From contig LUCM01011787.1 of NCBI GenBank assembly GCA_008360955.1, positions 1-64,000 on the forward strand: a stretch of DNA of 64,000 nt, in the 5' to 3' direction. Source of the DNA: Fasciolopsis buskii (taxonomy: Eukaryota > Platyhelminthes > Trematoda > Plagiorchiida > Fasciolidae). Shown piece by piece: positions 1 to 13,300 of this stretch (the first letter of the stretch is position 1; each line of letters starts with the position of its first letter). A program made the position numbers and the translations under genes. The notes below the pieces were generated by a model. The model saw only the letters and a list, made by a program, of their open reading frames with translations. It made no database searches and was not told the origin of the DNA.

Positions 1-108
1 AGATGTGCTTCAGCTGAAACTCAAGTGAATTTTAAAAATAAAGCTTATACAGATTTTGTAGAGTCTAACTCAAAGTGGTTTTTCAACGAGTCACAGAAAT
101 ACTGCATA
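1..108 (+). repeat. Left terminal inverted repeat
   Basis: It pairs with 5598-5705. Positions 1-95 are a perfect inverted match, then three mismatches occur before the match ends at TACTGCATA. Confidence 0.9.
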
Positions 109-3100
109 TTCTTCCAGTTCTACGCTAAAGGTGTGTGAGGAGTAAAAAGTAAGTAATAACCACCAAGACGAAGGCTGGAGCAGAAAAGAATAATGGAATT
201 GGTATCAGTTAGCAGGCCTGGACCTGTCCGGGAAGAGCAAAATATCGGGGAGATTGCGGTCAGTTGTTGTGATTTGTAAGGTTGAATATTTCGGACTGCA
301 GTCCAGCCGCAGCGAGAGTAAGGCCTGGCTGAATGAATGAACGGGAAGCTGGGGCGTTGGGTTAGAAATATAAAAATGATTACACCTGAGTACGTACTTA
401 ATAACAAATTTATCTAAATAACTACACTAGGGAACTTTGAGAGTTATATCGGATTTACTCGCACATCAGTGTAAAGAGGCGTTAAGTTCAAGGGAATAGC
501 GGTCGGTGTTCTCTATTTGCTTGTGATTCCAATTAAGTTAACGTCAAACAGAGACGGCCGAGCAAACCTGTCGAGATTAATTTGATGCGTGACATGAAAG
601 CGTTATGGCGTTTGACAGTGATCCTGGATGGCTGGGAAAGATGATGTATTCAGGGGGGTTCTGGTTGCAAGGCAAATATTTAATAGAAAGAAACCGACAT
701 AAGGTGATTTAGATTTGCGTTCCTAATTGGAGATGAAGCTGAAAGTTTAGGTAGCCTCCGAAGGCTTGGTCTAGATTGATACCGGCCATAGGTAAATTGA
801 CGTAATAGGAAGTGGGCGAAATTTGGATAAGACACCCACTAGCCTATGTTGATCTTGGCATGCTGGACCATGGTCCTTTGACACAGCCACCTTAAAAGAT
901 TTTCCTCAATGTCACCGTTTGTGCTGCTTTTTCCGGGTAAATCAAAGCCGCTGCAACGAGAATGGAATTGTAGCCGATCGTAAATCTGTCCCGCCACCGA
1001 TAATTGTAGAAGTCATCAAACTGTTTGAAGGATATGGACCTACATGCGCTTACAATCTCAGTCCAACCTTCATTTTTGATCGTGGTAAGACAGTGCTAGC
1101 TTGATTTGAATTCAGATTCTGTATCACAATGCTTTTCCGATCAGTAATAATTTCGTCCAAAGGGAAGGCAAAGTTGAGCGATCATGTTTCTTGAAGTTCT
1201 AGAGTAGTCTTCCAGAACTAAGACTCGGCTCAGTGATACTGGTCATTAGATTTTGTCTTTTGCGATGATCCCGTTTAGCTGAAAGTTGAAACGATATATT
1301 TAAAGGAAGGCGCGCCAAAGCAGTGATGTTTCCTGAAGTTCGCGAACGTGCTGCGTTCTTGAGGCATCTCTGGGATTCGAGGATATAGTTCCCAGTTGTT
1401 CCTAAATCTTGAATCTGTCTTTCACGTCTCCATACTAAAATAAAGCTTCTGGACAGCAGAAACACGGAATAGATGAGAAGCGAGGATACGAACCGCACAT
1501 GCACACCAAGGGCTATAAATTCAAATGACAAGGCAGCAACCGTCTTACTTGAGAAGTGGACGGCAATTAGAGCATAAAAGAAGTAGTCTAAAATGTGTGA
1601 TTAGGACATACGAGCTCCGATTTCCAAATGTGCATAACTCTTGCTGTTTTTTCATAGACATACAAAAGTAAAATAGGCAGTGGGTTTAAATTATCACACA
1701 TTACTTGCTGTGTTACTAAATCCTTGACCACTTTTACCTGAGATCGCTCCATTTGTGCAGACGACTTTTTGTCTATTTTTCGTTGATAGGGGCACTTTGT
1801 CGGTAAAGTTTTACTATTTGTCGATTTAGCACTATCCCTGAATATCAGAGTTGCGGTGCGGTCAAAATTATCAATGGACTCACGCACACTGGAACCCTCT
1901 AACACTTTTGAAAGTCTGCCTGTGATGGAGGTCACATGGAACACTTTGAGTGATGGCACTTTACAAACAAGGGTCTTGATCTCCAGACCAAATGTGCCCA
2001 CTTTTTGAATACTGCAGATTAGATTGTTTGATTACGTGTTGAACATGTGCCTTCCGTAATGCGCCCATTAAAATTACATATGTGGAATTGAAAAGGCTGT
2101 TTCGCATATAACTGAAGGCCTTAAGTTTTGGAGCTGCCGCGCGTGTGCGCTTCACTCTCCGTTGCATCAGAAGGACCAGCCATTTTGTGATATAATTCCA
2201 AAAACTACAAACTCAGGCGACTCTCCCTAACTTCAGTATTCGGCTACAAATACAATTAAGGAGACGACTAAATTCGGGAATAAATAGACCGGAATTTCTA
2301 AGTGAGATTCCTACTTGAGTTTCCACAATTTCGTTACGGGAAAGTTAACTGGAACAATTTTTGCCGCCGGTGCTGCCGCTCATGCAGAACCAAAGGTGCT
2401 ATGTAACGTGTCTGATTTTGTGACGCCTTCATCACAATGGCTGCCTCAAATCAGTAAAACAGCGGGACCCAGTTTGAGCCCTGTGTCAAAGTCACAAACG
2501 CGGGATGCCCGTAAGCTCTGTGCAGCTGAGAGTTTCCGCCTTGCGTATCGTTTTCGCAGTAAGCCCTGTAGCAGTAATTAAGTTGCGGACAGCTCTGGTT
2601 CTGGCTCGAGGTTTCCCTATGGATTTCTGTATCTTTCGTTAGCCGCCACCACTTTTATTACGTTCATACATAGAACATGCACGTACCTTATTAAAAATCC
2701 CTTACTTCACTTGCTTACCACCGACAATTGTGGCGTCGCTGCTTTTGTTTTTAGTCCTCTAGTCCGGCCTCTCGTATTCGCCGTTCGCATTTCGAAAGTT
2801 GGTATTGCTCAGGATATGGTACTATGAATGAGCTCCCAAATTTAAGGGCGCGGAATTTTCAATGGAATCGAGGTCTAACAGTCACGAGTGCTATTTTCTT
2901 TCCGATAGCCCACCGATTTATACAGCTGGTCCTAACGGCATAAGACTTCCTCAGATTTTACCTAACGTTGCAGCTCTCAACCCAGGAAGGGAATCGCTGA
3001 GCAATCTAGAGTGACGGGTTGCATTAGGTTGCAAAAATTCCCAGCCTTCCTCCTGGTCGTTATTTCTTACATTTTAGTCCTCACACACCTTTAGTGCAAC

Positions 3101-4750
3101 ATTCTAAAATTTTAATAATAACAACAATATTAATAATAATGGGTATATTTCTCGAAATTCGAGAATCATGCGCAAGGCAAGATCAAATTTACGCACAGAT
3201 GGCGCGGTGGAAATCGTAAAACAAAAATTTAGTCGTGAGAATGCAGCGTTTGTGATCTCATGTACATAACCTGCAATAAGACGGGCTAATCACGAGTTTT
3301 TGGGCTTTAAATCAGAGCTAGATAATCCGTCGCCGAAACGTTCTGGGGCTGACTACAGTCGCGCACTGCGAGTCAATCCGTGTTTAAAAGCATCAGAGGT
3401 GCGCATCGCGGGCGCATAATTTGGCTGGGAAGAAATAGTGGGTGTTGTCAAATGGCCGGGTTCATCAAAAATCAGGAGGGTAAAATGGCAAAGATAAAGA
3501 TCAATATGGACGTGATAGCGGGATGGAGAAGAGTCGAAATCACACTGGATATCATATGAGGTGGATGAAGAATGTTAATCTACAACATTCAATAGTCAAA
3601 ACAATGCTTAAAATGAAACGGCAGGAAACCTTCAAGGTTGCATCAGACAATTCACGGGACAAAAATATATGAAACATTGTAGACAGGGAGGCAATGGAAC
3701 TTACAAAAATGGTCACGGGACTTACGCTGCCTGGAGCGAATTGTGATGTGTGGCGGGAGGTAAACGTGTACGTGTGAGATTTGCAATCAATCCTTAAATA
3801 CACTTGCCATAAAAGACCTGTGTTGTTCTTGGTGATATTGGAGATTAAGGTGTTCTGTGACGGTACGGATTTGGGGGTTGGGGGGTTGCGCAGCATCTCA
3901 GTAGTGTTAGTAATTGTTTGGACAATCGTGATGGTCCATCTGAAAGGAGGCACCCGGGGTGACCATTAGCGTGGCTTGGCTTGTCTCAGAGTCTCGCGGC
4001 CAGGTACTGGAACGTCAGATCAGGATAGAAGCTTCCTAACGGGGATATACAACCAGCACAAAGAATGGAGTGGAGCATTTGGCGATAGTTTGCGTTGCAT
4101 CTGTGGTCACTGGCGAGCCTGGAGAAGGGCCGGAGAGAGAAGGGGAAGTCTGGAATTTGTTCCAGCTGGTGTTGAGGCGAGTAAACAAAAAATGGGAACA
4201 GTGATAACAGTCAGCTTCTTACAAAGATTCCAGCGTCCTGACGACAATCTTGAAATGGGCAGGAGGTAGTTATCCGTTGACGGGACGTGTGCAACCAACG
4301 CCGCCTGCTTTCTCCCTATAGGGTATATGGCTCAGTCAGTCTTGTGCTTTACGGTCCTTATTTGAAACGCATTCCCATTCATCTCCCGACATCTACGCAG
4401 ATGCAGATTACAGTGGTCTGATATGACGGCCAGCGCAATGGTTAGGGAATAAAGCCACTATTTGTTCTGTTTGTGGAGCACTTCTGGTCTACGTGCCCGG
4501 TGTACATGCTGCAGGGAGTCACTTATAACTGATCCTGTGATCCACCGCCGATGTTTACTACTTCCAGTTACCAAGAAAGGGCATAACTGAATGGGTCGTG
4601 GATTGCAGTGTGCTGGATGCCAGGACAGGATTTGTCACGATAAATCAGAAAGAAGAGAAGGGAGAGGCATAAGAATATTTGGATCGGTAATTTGTGTTTG
4701 AACAAGACGATGGCAACTTGCACCATATATTAGTTTCAGCAAGCTTGCAT
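109..4750. other. Interior of the TIR segment, no recognisable gene
   Basis: Both strands show only short interrupted frames. The 137-codon frame at 1588-2001 (-) and the 133-codon frame at 3552-3953 (-) carry no motif I recognise. A short TAA/AAT-rich stretch lies at about 3108-3141. Confidence 0.5.
3108..3141. repeat. TAA/AAT-rich microsatellite-like tract
   Basis: An imperfect run of taataat/aacaacaat triplets. Confidence 0.7.
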
Positions 4751-4759
4751 TAATTATTG

Positions 4760-5235
4760 AGAAAGAAGAACGACGGCGGTTGTTATAGACGTCAGCATAC
4801 GCATCAGGTGTGCGGTTGGGGAACAGGGGCATGTTGAAAAATAGATGGGTGGGTGGTAAAGCATAAGTGGATAGTCCGATGAGGTACTTCCCCAGATCGT
4901 CCAACAAAGTAGCCAAACGCGTATCAAACGAACAAGGGCCGTGTGGGGTTTCCTCTTTCGCAGGGTCAGGTCTGGGCTGACGGCATACACATCCATTGTA
5001 GGTGGCTCATTCCTTCGCAGCCCGAGTGTGCTTTGGTGGCTGGGGTCAACCTGATTCAGCAGAGACTTTTTCATCGTTTCTGTCAGAGGAATGGTTGAGC
5101 CCATATACGTGCGTTCTATAGTTCCTACGCCTGACCTTAATTTTCCGCGTCCTTTTTTTCGCAACTGCTGGGGGTGGTCTGTTGTCCCCCACGTTCGGAG
5201 ATGCTGAAGCAAACTTTTCACAGTCATTTGGGTTT
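4760..5235 (-). repeat. Dispersed repeat family A, copy 1
   Basis: Read on the minus strand, this stretch aligns over about 450 bp with 17190-17645 (+). Shared strings include CAGCATC, CAGACC, CAGCAG, GGCTCAACCAT, ATGGATGTGTA, GACCTGACCCTGC (GAACTGACCCTGC in the other copy), AAGAGGAAAC and CATCGGACTATCCA (CATCGGACTCTCCA in the other copy). A frame of up to 157 codons crosses it (4754-5227, -), with peptides such as GSTIPLTE and LTLRKRKPHTALVRL. The other copy keeps GSTISVPE and LTLQKRKLNLVEL in other frames. Keeping similar peptides in two diverged copies hints at an old coding region of a retroelement, but I cannot name the domain. Confidence 0.6.
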
Positions 5236-5597
5236 TCGCACAAACTTAGGAAAGAAAAGTGGGGATAAGCAAGCACACAGAGGATGGTGGTTTACGGCGA
5301 ACAGCATAGACCTGTACTTAGGGCTCCGTCGTCATCAACGCCGTGTCTTTCTTCCATTAAAGAGTGCTGCTTGAAGCTTACTAATGTGGACTTGTGTGCT
5401 GCATAGGCGAATCACATCGTCTGTGCTGCGTGGACAGATTTTCGATTCTTTTATGAAGGAAACAAGGCTGAGTAATTAAGGGAAAAGAGTCTACCTGGTT
5501 CGCGTTAGCGGGTTACTGAGGAGCAAGATGGAAAGGTAGGAAGGGTAAAAGGAACCTCGAATATGTTACCTGATGAAATGTTTACGAAGACAGAAAT

Positions 5598-5705
5598 TAT
5601 GCAGTACTCTTGTGACTCGTTGAAAAACCACTTTGAGTTAGACTCTACAAAATCTGTATAAGCTTTATTTTTAAAATTCACTTGAGTTTCAGCTGAAGCA
5701 CATCT
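5598..5705 (-). repeat. Right terminal inverted repeat
   Basis: This is the reverse complement of 1-108. The sequence after it (AATAGC...) would be the outer flank or a target duplication if 5705 is a true element end. Confidence 0.9.
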
Positions 5706-8639
5706 AATAGCACATGACCTATCTTCTCTCCACTTTTCTCAGTGCTTACGTCAATGATATCTTCATTTTTCAATCGGTAAACATAACTTAAAACTTGGTT
5801 GTGGTGCATTCTTGGGAATAGCATACTGGACAAATTGTCTCTAAGCGTAAACGCCGGTTAAAACCAACTTCGTCGATCTTAATGCGATGGCAAATCCTCA
5901 TCTTTTGCTCCAACATTTTCCATGATTCAATTAACATCGTAAAGTTTAAGGCAGCAAAGCCCACGAATCTCTTTTCTTTAGCACAGCAAAGCCATATTCT
6001 GCCCCGTAAGTTCACCTTGCAGCCGTGAAACGTCGCAAAAATAACGTACACGCTACTGTCACCTCTAGGTCAGCCTGCACCTTTGCATGGGATCTATATC
6101 GTTCTGCGGTTGTGGTATCATTGAATGATCCATGCGGTTAGCTAACCTAGAGCAGTCTCATATGAAATCATGGCAGGCAGCGTTTTGCGATGGTTGCTCA
6201 CCTGATCGTAATACCCACATTCCTGGAGCTCACAAAACAGTGGTCAATAAAGCTGAACCGGAATAACAAAACTTCGTACTGGGAAAAATCTTCCGTACAA
6301 ATACCCTCAAACGCGAGTGCATCTTTTTGTACTACTTTTCTCATTGCCACCTGCCTTCGAACTTCAATCATGGTCTCCATAGGGGTGAAGGGAGCGAAAC
6401 TTGACGCAATGACCCACTCTAATTGTTTACCGTCTTATGCAGATCACCGAAAGCTGCGACCGACGTGATATGGAAAGCTTCGTAGCAAGTTACATCATTT
6501 CATTTAATGTCAGCAGTCGCCTGAACGATTTATCTAGTACATAATGCCAAATCATCTTAGTTAAATCTGCTTATATTTTTCATAGCATAGTGGAACCCGT
6601 TATTAATAACCTTCGCGTCGTGCGTTTTTATACTTTTTCTTTCTGCATCCAGCAGATCCCCTCCTCAAACGCCAAAGATGAAGAAAACCTCAGACAGTAA
6701 CTTCTGGTCTACTGGCAATAATAAAACTGGGAATTAGGGTGGAGGACTGCTTTAGCTTTACAAAGCACCGGACTCATGTCAACGCGTGCTGACCACCTTC
6801 ACCTATGGTATTTAAATCCCCCTTTTGTTTGTCAAAACCCGCTCATAAGTTCTCACTACAAGCAACCATATCACCTCAACCAAGAATACGTCTCCAGCAT
6901 TTCCTCCAGCGGGTACAGGAAACTGTATGCGTCTCAAACACGGCTTTCCACTCAGCTTTATTCCACACACTTTAAGTCCCGCCATCTGAATCCCTTCGAA
7001 ACCAAGTAGAAATTGCTGCCTAAAAACGCAAAATTGCTCACCCCACCTCGGAAGTTCAGCCATTTTTCTTCTCTTGTTACCTTGCCCTGGTCGCCGGCTG
7101 GAACACATTTCAGGCTGTCCATCTTCTTGACACTTCCAGGCCTGTAAACCGTTCGCCACCTACCAGCTAGCTTGTTCTAGCAAATACAGTTCTTACATCC
7201 AAATAGATCTTCCATTGCCCCCTAATATCTGCCCAGTTTTGTTGAAACCAACTCTTCTGTTCACTACAACTAATGTATGTCGTGCACTATCAACTACAAC
7301 GTAAAGCTGTCCAGTTTTGGCCGTCGGAAACAAACAGCATACCTGAGTCCCCTCAAAGGTTTACTGGCCGCAGGACCACACGTCATTTATTTGCCCTGAG
7401 CCTCCGCTGGGACACTACACTTCTCATCCCACCCCCGGCCCTCTCATAAACAAATGCGGATAAAGAATCACAGCTCCTGGACGCACAACTGGAAATTTAA
7501 AAGTGATAGGCACTTTCAATAATCGCCAACTCACGCAAATCACCCCTAATATTCCATATCACGTAAAGCTTTGGCTGTCAAACTGCCCCTTAAGACAAAA
7601 ATATTACAAGCCAACACAATTTAATAGGCCATGGTCGTCGGTCTATGCATTCATGGATACAGAACTCTTTATCATTCATATGTACACCACAAATACTTTC
7701 TAAAATTTATGTATGTACGATCCAAATGGTTTTTTCTCTCATTTTCGGTACCCATTTTTGTTTGCGGCCGTTCACTCTTTGTCTGCTTCCCGAAACCAAC
7801 CTATCGGCTCTTCTCATTTTCTTATCATTTTTTGCATTTCGTCGGCAATGGTCTGCGCTTTATTTCAACAGAATGTAATTTACCCTTTCAAAACCAATTC
7901 TCCACTTTCGATGTTCCTGTTCACTGGACCTATCTTAGGAAGCTTTCCTCCCCTCGTGCACTCTGTAGGTCAACCTCGTCACCCAGTTCAATCGTCGCCT
8001 TTCGTCTGTGCTTTTCGATAAACTCCATAACTGGCCGCTGCAGCATGTAAGTCCAATGGCGGTTTTCCCTGCCAAACCTCGCCTATAACCCAAAGAAGAG
8101 TTTATATTTTTTGCCCTGGCCGCTGTTGCTTGCTGCACCTAAATATCATTGCGGCCGGGTCTGCGGGCGTTTTGATCTGACGCAATATTCTCATTTTTCT
8201 TAAATAACCGATGCTCTTTGTCCAGATATATGCAGGATGGAGTCATGGTTTCACTTTCCACTCATCTCTGAGCAGTGAACGTATTCCTGCCAACATTTGA
8301 CACCGCTTTCATGTATGATTCGTCACACATTCCAATTAGGCCTCGGTGCGTGCTTCCCGTAAACCGATAAATACCAGCTGGTTTTTTTGATTTCTTGCTA
8401 GCCAGGTCTATCTTGCTAACATTTGCAGGATTTCTTCTCGATGCTTGAGCGAATATATCAGTGAAGTTCCTTAAGATTGGTAAATATATAGGCCGGTTTA
8501 TTCGTCCACATATCGTCTGTTTGAGGGATCTGCTCTCTGTTCTTCTGTTTACCATGCAAATTCCCGGGGATAATGCGTCAATTTTAAGCAAAATGAAAGC
8601 GGGTTTGTCGCTAGTAGAACTCGATCAATCATGGTTTTC
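5706..8639. other. No recognisable gene
   Basis: Many stop-rich frames occur on both strands; the longest is 139 codons at 7631-8050. A pyrimidine-rich stretch lies at about 7650-7960. I see no domain, RNA gene or repeat that I can support. Confidence 0.4.
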
Positions 8640-9760
8640 TCTTCGCCCTCTGATCTCTGGTGTGCTTGACCGGTTCCCATCAGCCCGGTTGCAGGATTTA
8701 TTGCTCCATAAGAATAGGGGACCCCAAAATCGAAACCATTTTCAACAACTCAGATGTGCTGCAGGGTGCTGCTCTTTCACCGGTTCTCCTCTTGGCTTAC
8801 ATCAGCGACTGATCTACTAACTCCCATTGTCATCTGTTTATGTAAGCTGATGGTGCCGCCTCTTCCAAGCCGGTTCGAACAACGATGATTTTCAAATTTT
8901 TTCCAACAACCTATCTTCTGTTTACGATTTCTTTCCACGAGTTGGTTTGAATCTCGACACCTCCAAGTTTTTCGAATGTCTGTTCTCTCTTTCCCTCTCG
9001 GTCAGCCTACCCTTCCGAAATGTCTTTCATCAACTCAAAGCTCTTACCAGGGTTGATTCTGTGAAATATCTTGGAGTTACTATTGATAAAAACCTGGAGT
9101 GGACTACTCACCTGTCTACCTGTGTATCGAGTCCTCGACGGTTGTCACTTCAAATCAGGAAGCTTCAACAGTACAGGGTGAAACAAAGCACCACCTCTCG
9201 AATTGCATATCAACATGTTTTTTCAATCCTTCTTTACTGTTCTCCTTTTATTTTTCCAGGTTTAATTAGAAAAGACTTTGAAGTTCTTCGCTGGGGCTAT
9301 CACTCATTAGCCGTGCTTCCTTCATACTACTACCTGAATTGTCCCTTAATCTATGTGATCAACACTTATCAGCATGTGAGAAACTTGCCCAAGAAATTCT
9401 TTTTGACCCTACGCATACTCTGCACATTAATCGTTCAAAGCGTCGCTCTCATATTTCTACACTATCCGCTTTTCGTTCCATGCCCTTCACAGCCAATATT
9501 TATAGGAACTCCACTGTCCCATATTCAGCACGAATTTTGACACATCCTGACTGGGTTTCAGGAGAGTTTCTAAGAAGCCTGTCCTAATGCGTCAAGTTTA
9601 TTCCTGGATGAGTGCCTTTTATTCTTTACGATTCGATGAGTGTAACTTTTTAATATTTTATTGATTATATTTTTCTTCTCAAGTTATTTGTTAAATTCAG
9701 TTTTTGACCGCAATGCCACATTAATTTGTGCACGCAAAAGTCTATATAATACACTTTTGG
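8640..9760 (+). mobile_element. CR1/Jockey-like LINE, 3' part of reverse transcriptase and 3' UTR (decayed)
   Basis: Read across frameshifts, the order of motifs is that of a LINE RT. At about 8750-8810 there is a remnant of the QGxxLSPxLF...YIxDL block (LQGAALSPVLLLAYISD). A damaged YADD site follows near 8845 (ADG). The palm/thumb block at about 8915-9130 reads LNLDTSKFFECLFSLS and then VKYLGVTIDKNLEWTTHLS, the usual VKYLGVxxDxxLxW motif. The frame ends at 9540. Then comes an AT-rich 3' UTR whose end (about 9695-9755) resembles that of the LINE at 57640-58990. The bases 8860-9010 closely match 63830-64000, so these belong to one family. Stops and frameshifts show the copy is dead. Confidence 0.8.
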
Positions 9761-12700
9761 TCATCGTTTTCCATTAGGCCAGCCATTGACGCTGACCATC
9801 GGTTTTGCGTTTTTGGTCGTGCCTTTTTTGTGTTGTACAAGATTTTGGCGTCTCTCACCGTGCTGTAATTTTGACAGAACTCCCCTTTGAGACTTGCATA
9901 TCACCCAGTACTTTCTTCTACAGTGTACTGTTAATCTTATTGTCCTAACCGGTGCCATTTTGGCACTGGACAAATGCTGCACATTATTGGGTGGCTAAAA
10001 ATTTTTCAGTTGTATATGCCCAAGAGAGGGCTTTAGCCATCAGGACCTCACTAACCAGATTAAACCCTCCATCCCGCAACAGGACTGCGAGTACATCTGT
10101 AATATAAAACGAGGCAGCAATGGGGGAATGGAGTAGTTTCAGCTACGGTTTATAGTGAGTGAGGTGGTGAAATGTGTGGCTGCTCGATATATAACGGAGA
10201 GAATGGGGTGTAACGTTATGCCCACCTTAGCACGTTACCATGGTACGGTGGGCTGGCAATCTCATCTAAACGCGGGAGATGGGCAAGATGCAACACTGGT
10301 TTTATTGGTCGCAAGAGATCAACGTGCTACAGCAAACGCAGAAAGATCGAGTTGTTTCCCATGGGCCAGATCGGGTTTGAGTTAACCAGATCTTCGGAGA
10401 ATCTAGGCATCTGTGGCGGCAAGAAGATGGGACCAGCCAGGATGTCACGGAGAGCAGAAAAGTGGGGGAGGCATTGCGGAGGCAGCGAATTGACATACAA
10501 AGTTTATGCCAGACAGCTGTAATAAGATGGCATTATCACGCAACCGTTCATCGGGTTGAAGATTTTGGGTTAGGGTGCTCCTTATACTTGCCATATTATT
10601 CTGGAAAACCTAGAACCGCAGACCCGGCGTGGTGGAACGATCGTCTGCGTTGCAGTTGTGTACGATATCTTATTATCCATGTAATCCAGAGTAAACAGCT
10701 GCAATACATTAGACGGAACGATGTGCGGGTTTGAAAATTAGAGAATCGGATTGCATCAGCATTGCCATTGCATATGCAATACAGGCAAACGTTCCACTCC
10801 GTCAGGCGTTCGCCTAAACCAGTGTACAACTAGCCTTTACCATTCTGTATGTTCCCCGACATTCAGGTGGTTCCACCAAGGTGAACGGAATGTTCTTTTG
10901 TCTTTGTGTATCAACGTTGTATCGGAATATCTGCCGATAAGGAGGCCTTTCCTGGACGAAGATTAATTAGCACATCCACCAACGGAATGGTGATATCGGG
11001 TTCCTGCAATATGCGATCGCCGAGTGAGAACCCTTCAAACTTAGCCGAGCATCCAAACTTGACCCTATCCTTCTCCGGCTTCTTGGTTTTCTCGACTGGA
11101 TAATGTAGCAGGTGCCAACCGCCTTCACCAGTCCCTCCTTCAAATTGAATTCATAAGTTCCCAAACCCCAGATTCCGTCGCACGACCATAACACAAGATT
11201 CCTTCAGTTGCGCTTCTCCCACCAGCCTCTTTTTCAAGTTACAGACAGTAGCATCATGGTTTTATTATTTGTTGGTCCAGGCGGTCCATGCTTTTAGTTT
11301 ATGGGTAGTGGTACAAACCTCACATTTTCTTACCGAGGGTCATTCTCTCTAGCCACCATCATTTGTTAATCTTTCCGAGACAGCACCTACCGGTCATCCA
11401 CTCCATCCTGAAACTTGCTGTTATCCCACCTTTTTGAAGTCCAAACTCGCAAATTTCATAGAAGGTATCCATTTTCAGTTTTCCGAGCCCGAAATTGTTC
11501 CTACGGTAGAGGTTTCCATTTGGTGGCCCAGAAATTGTTTTGTCATTCAGTGTGCCTTGAGTACATCGCATTGAATGAGTATTCGCAAAGCTGCTCCACA
11601 ACTTCAGCAATCTTCATGTCCTTAAAGTGCGGCCATCTCTAGGCCATAGTTTCGATTGTGTCTGAGGATTAGTTTAGCGTTCTTGAGCCCCTCATGGATA
11701 TCCGCGGACTCTCCGACCGCAATGGACTAAAGTTGCAAGTGCCCTTTTGTTAGTTTGGCCTCCCGAAAGCCGTCGATCTTCCTAATTATGAGCTTTGTTT
11801 GTTTTTGACATGTCGAAATGTCTAACAAAATCGTCTGTGACCAGGAATGTGATGATTTGCTTTCCAAAAATGCTGAAATTCTACTGGTTTCTTTGGGCAT
11901 CACTACGTCCACCGGTAAGTTTTCTGTCCTTATGACTCGATTGCGCTGAAACCATAAAGCCTCACTTGTGGCCATTCGCAGCCTCAGCTTTCATCTCTTT
12001 TTCAGCTTGCAATGGCAAATGGCGTGCTGTTTCCATCCGCCCCTTCTGTATTTTTCTCTTTTGACACGCCATGACAAGAAATAATACGTTCAACCAGAAA
12101 AAAAATGCACCAGCCGTTTTTCCACGTCACAGAGCCCCTTGATTCCCATCTTCAGGAATCCTTGTTATTTGACCACTAGTACTTTGGCGGAGGCCCTTGT
12201 TTGCACTACCAGCCTCCGAATCAGTAAAACCAGTTAGTTACTTGCAGCTGATCTACACGTTCTCTCCGCCGATCCTTCCACTTTGTCTGCCCAGAAATCC
12301 TGGCTCAACTACGTCAATAGTGCATTATATAGTTTGCTCGCTTTACTTCACTATATTAGTTATCATTTCTCCCGATAATTTTTATTGCTAGTTCTGCAGT
12401 GTATTGTTTCGTGCATTGCCTTCGTGGGCCATGTACTTTGGAATTTCCAGCGCATTAATGATTTTATTGAACCACTATATTGGGCTGTCACCTTCGGGGG
12501 CGGAGTTCGGATAGTGGTGATAATAGTCCGGATCAACGAACTTTGACGTACTCGAAAGAGCAAATTTCAGAATTAAATAAACTTCCAAAACTAATTTCTA
12601 ATGCGTGCTGCCCCTGGACGGGTGTTTGTTTTCGCCCAGCAAACATGGCCCGTCATTTTTCAGGACCGATTTGCTTGACGCGGTTTTCGTGTTGCGTTTG

Positions 12701-13009
12701 CTTGCCATTATCCATTGTGACCACTTGTGGGCTACTGTCGTTCGAAGCTGTGCGACTGTAGTGCTATCGACCGAGATACTTCACGGGTACAACGAAAGGA
12801 TGGTAAAGAGCATTAAAGGGCTGACAAGACCGTGCAAGCAAAGTGTGCATGAACAACGCGCAATTGGCACCTTCACTGGCGCCCAAGTTTCGGTCGACCA
12901 GGCATTCCTCTTAGAAGACCGCCGGATAAGATATTCCACCGTGGATGTCACAGCGCCTTGACATTATTTGAGAACAAAAATTACCCTTCGTTTGGTGGTC
13001 TTGTGGTAG
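9761..13009. other. No recognisable gene
   Basis: Only short frames below 95 codons occur, with no motif I can name. I considered the peptides around 10880-11190 (LPIRRPFLDED) as a Gypsy RT relic, but they do not continue into the RT palm. Confidence 0.4.
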
Positions 13010-13300
13010 TTGGTTTTTAAGATCTTACCGTGCGCCGGTCACAACCTGAAAAGCATATGCGATCCAAAAGACCGCCTGCACGTGCGAGCCGCTGCGTCCA
13101 ATCTGTTCGCCCGATGTACGCCGGCCAAAACGGTGGATCAGATCGCGTCTCACATAAATGGGTCTCACTCGTCAGGAGTATTAAGCAGATGCGTTTGGAC
13201 ACAGGTGTTTGATCACTGTTCCTTTTCGTACTCCAGCTCGTGAATGATGTGGGTGGTGGCACTGATATTTCCCACACCAAATCTGGTGGATTTGCTGGAT
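13010..13300 (+). mobile_element. Penelope-like element, GIY-YIG endonuclease remnant (frameshifted)
   Basis: Two overlapping + frames together resemble the C-terminal GIY-YIG domain of Penelope-like retroelements. One frame gives DPKDRLHVRAAASN, like the linker before the domain. The other, at 13030-13212, gives MYAGQNGG in the place of YxGxTGR, followed by a region like the alpha helix with RSIKQMR. The first catalytic tyrosine is not clear and there is at least one frameshift. The family is also represented by a better copy at 27700-28165. Chance similarity cannot be excluded. Confidence 0.4.

Larger units (their letters stand above)
1..5705. mobile_element. TIR-bounded segment, probably a decayed or non-autonomous DNA transposon
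   Basis: Bases 1-108 are the reverse complement of 5598-5705. The outer 95 positions match perfectly, followed by 13 positions with 3 mismatches. The ends read AGATGTG...CACATCT. The left repeat begins at base 1, so it may extend beyond the window and no target-site duplication can be tested. The interior has no open frame that I recognise as a transposase, integrase or polymerase; the longest frames are 130-160 codons and look like chance or other repeats. A dispersed repeat also found at 17190-17645 lies just inside the right end. The AG/CT ends and long TIRs would be compatible with a shrunken Polinton/Maverick derivative, but no Polinton gene is visible, so the class is unassigned. A fold-back assembly error at a contig end is an alternative. 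Confidence 0.55.

Noticed and set aside
1..20. Tn5 mosaic end at the left window edge (starts AGATGTG)
   Set aside because: Only the first 7 bases agree with the mosaic end; the following bases differ, so it is coincidence.
10870..11200. Gypsy reverse-transcriptase start (LPIRRPFLDED)
   Set aside because: It is a single short peptide; no following palm motifs in any frame.
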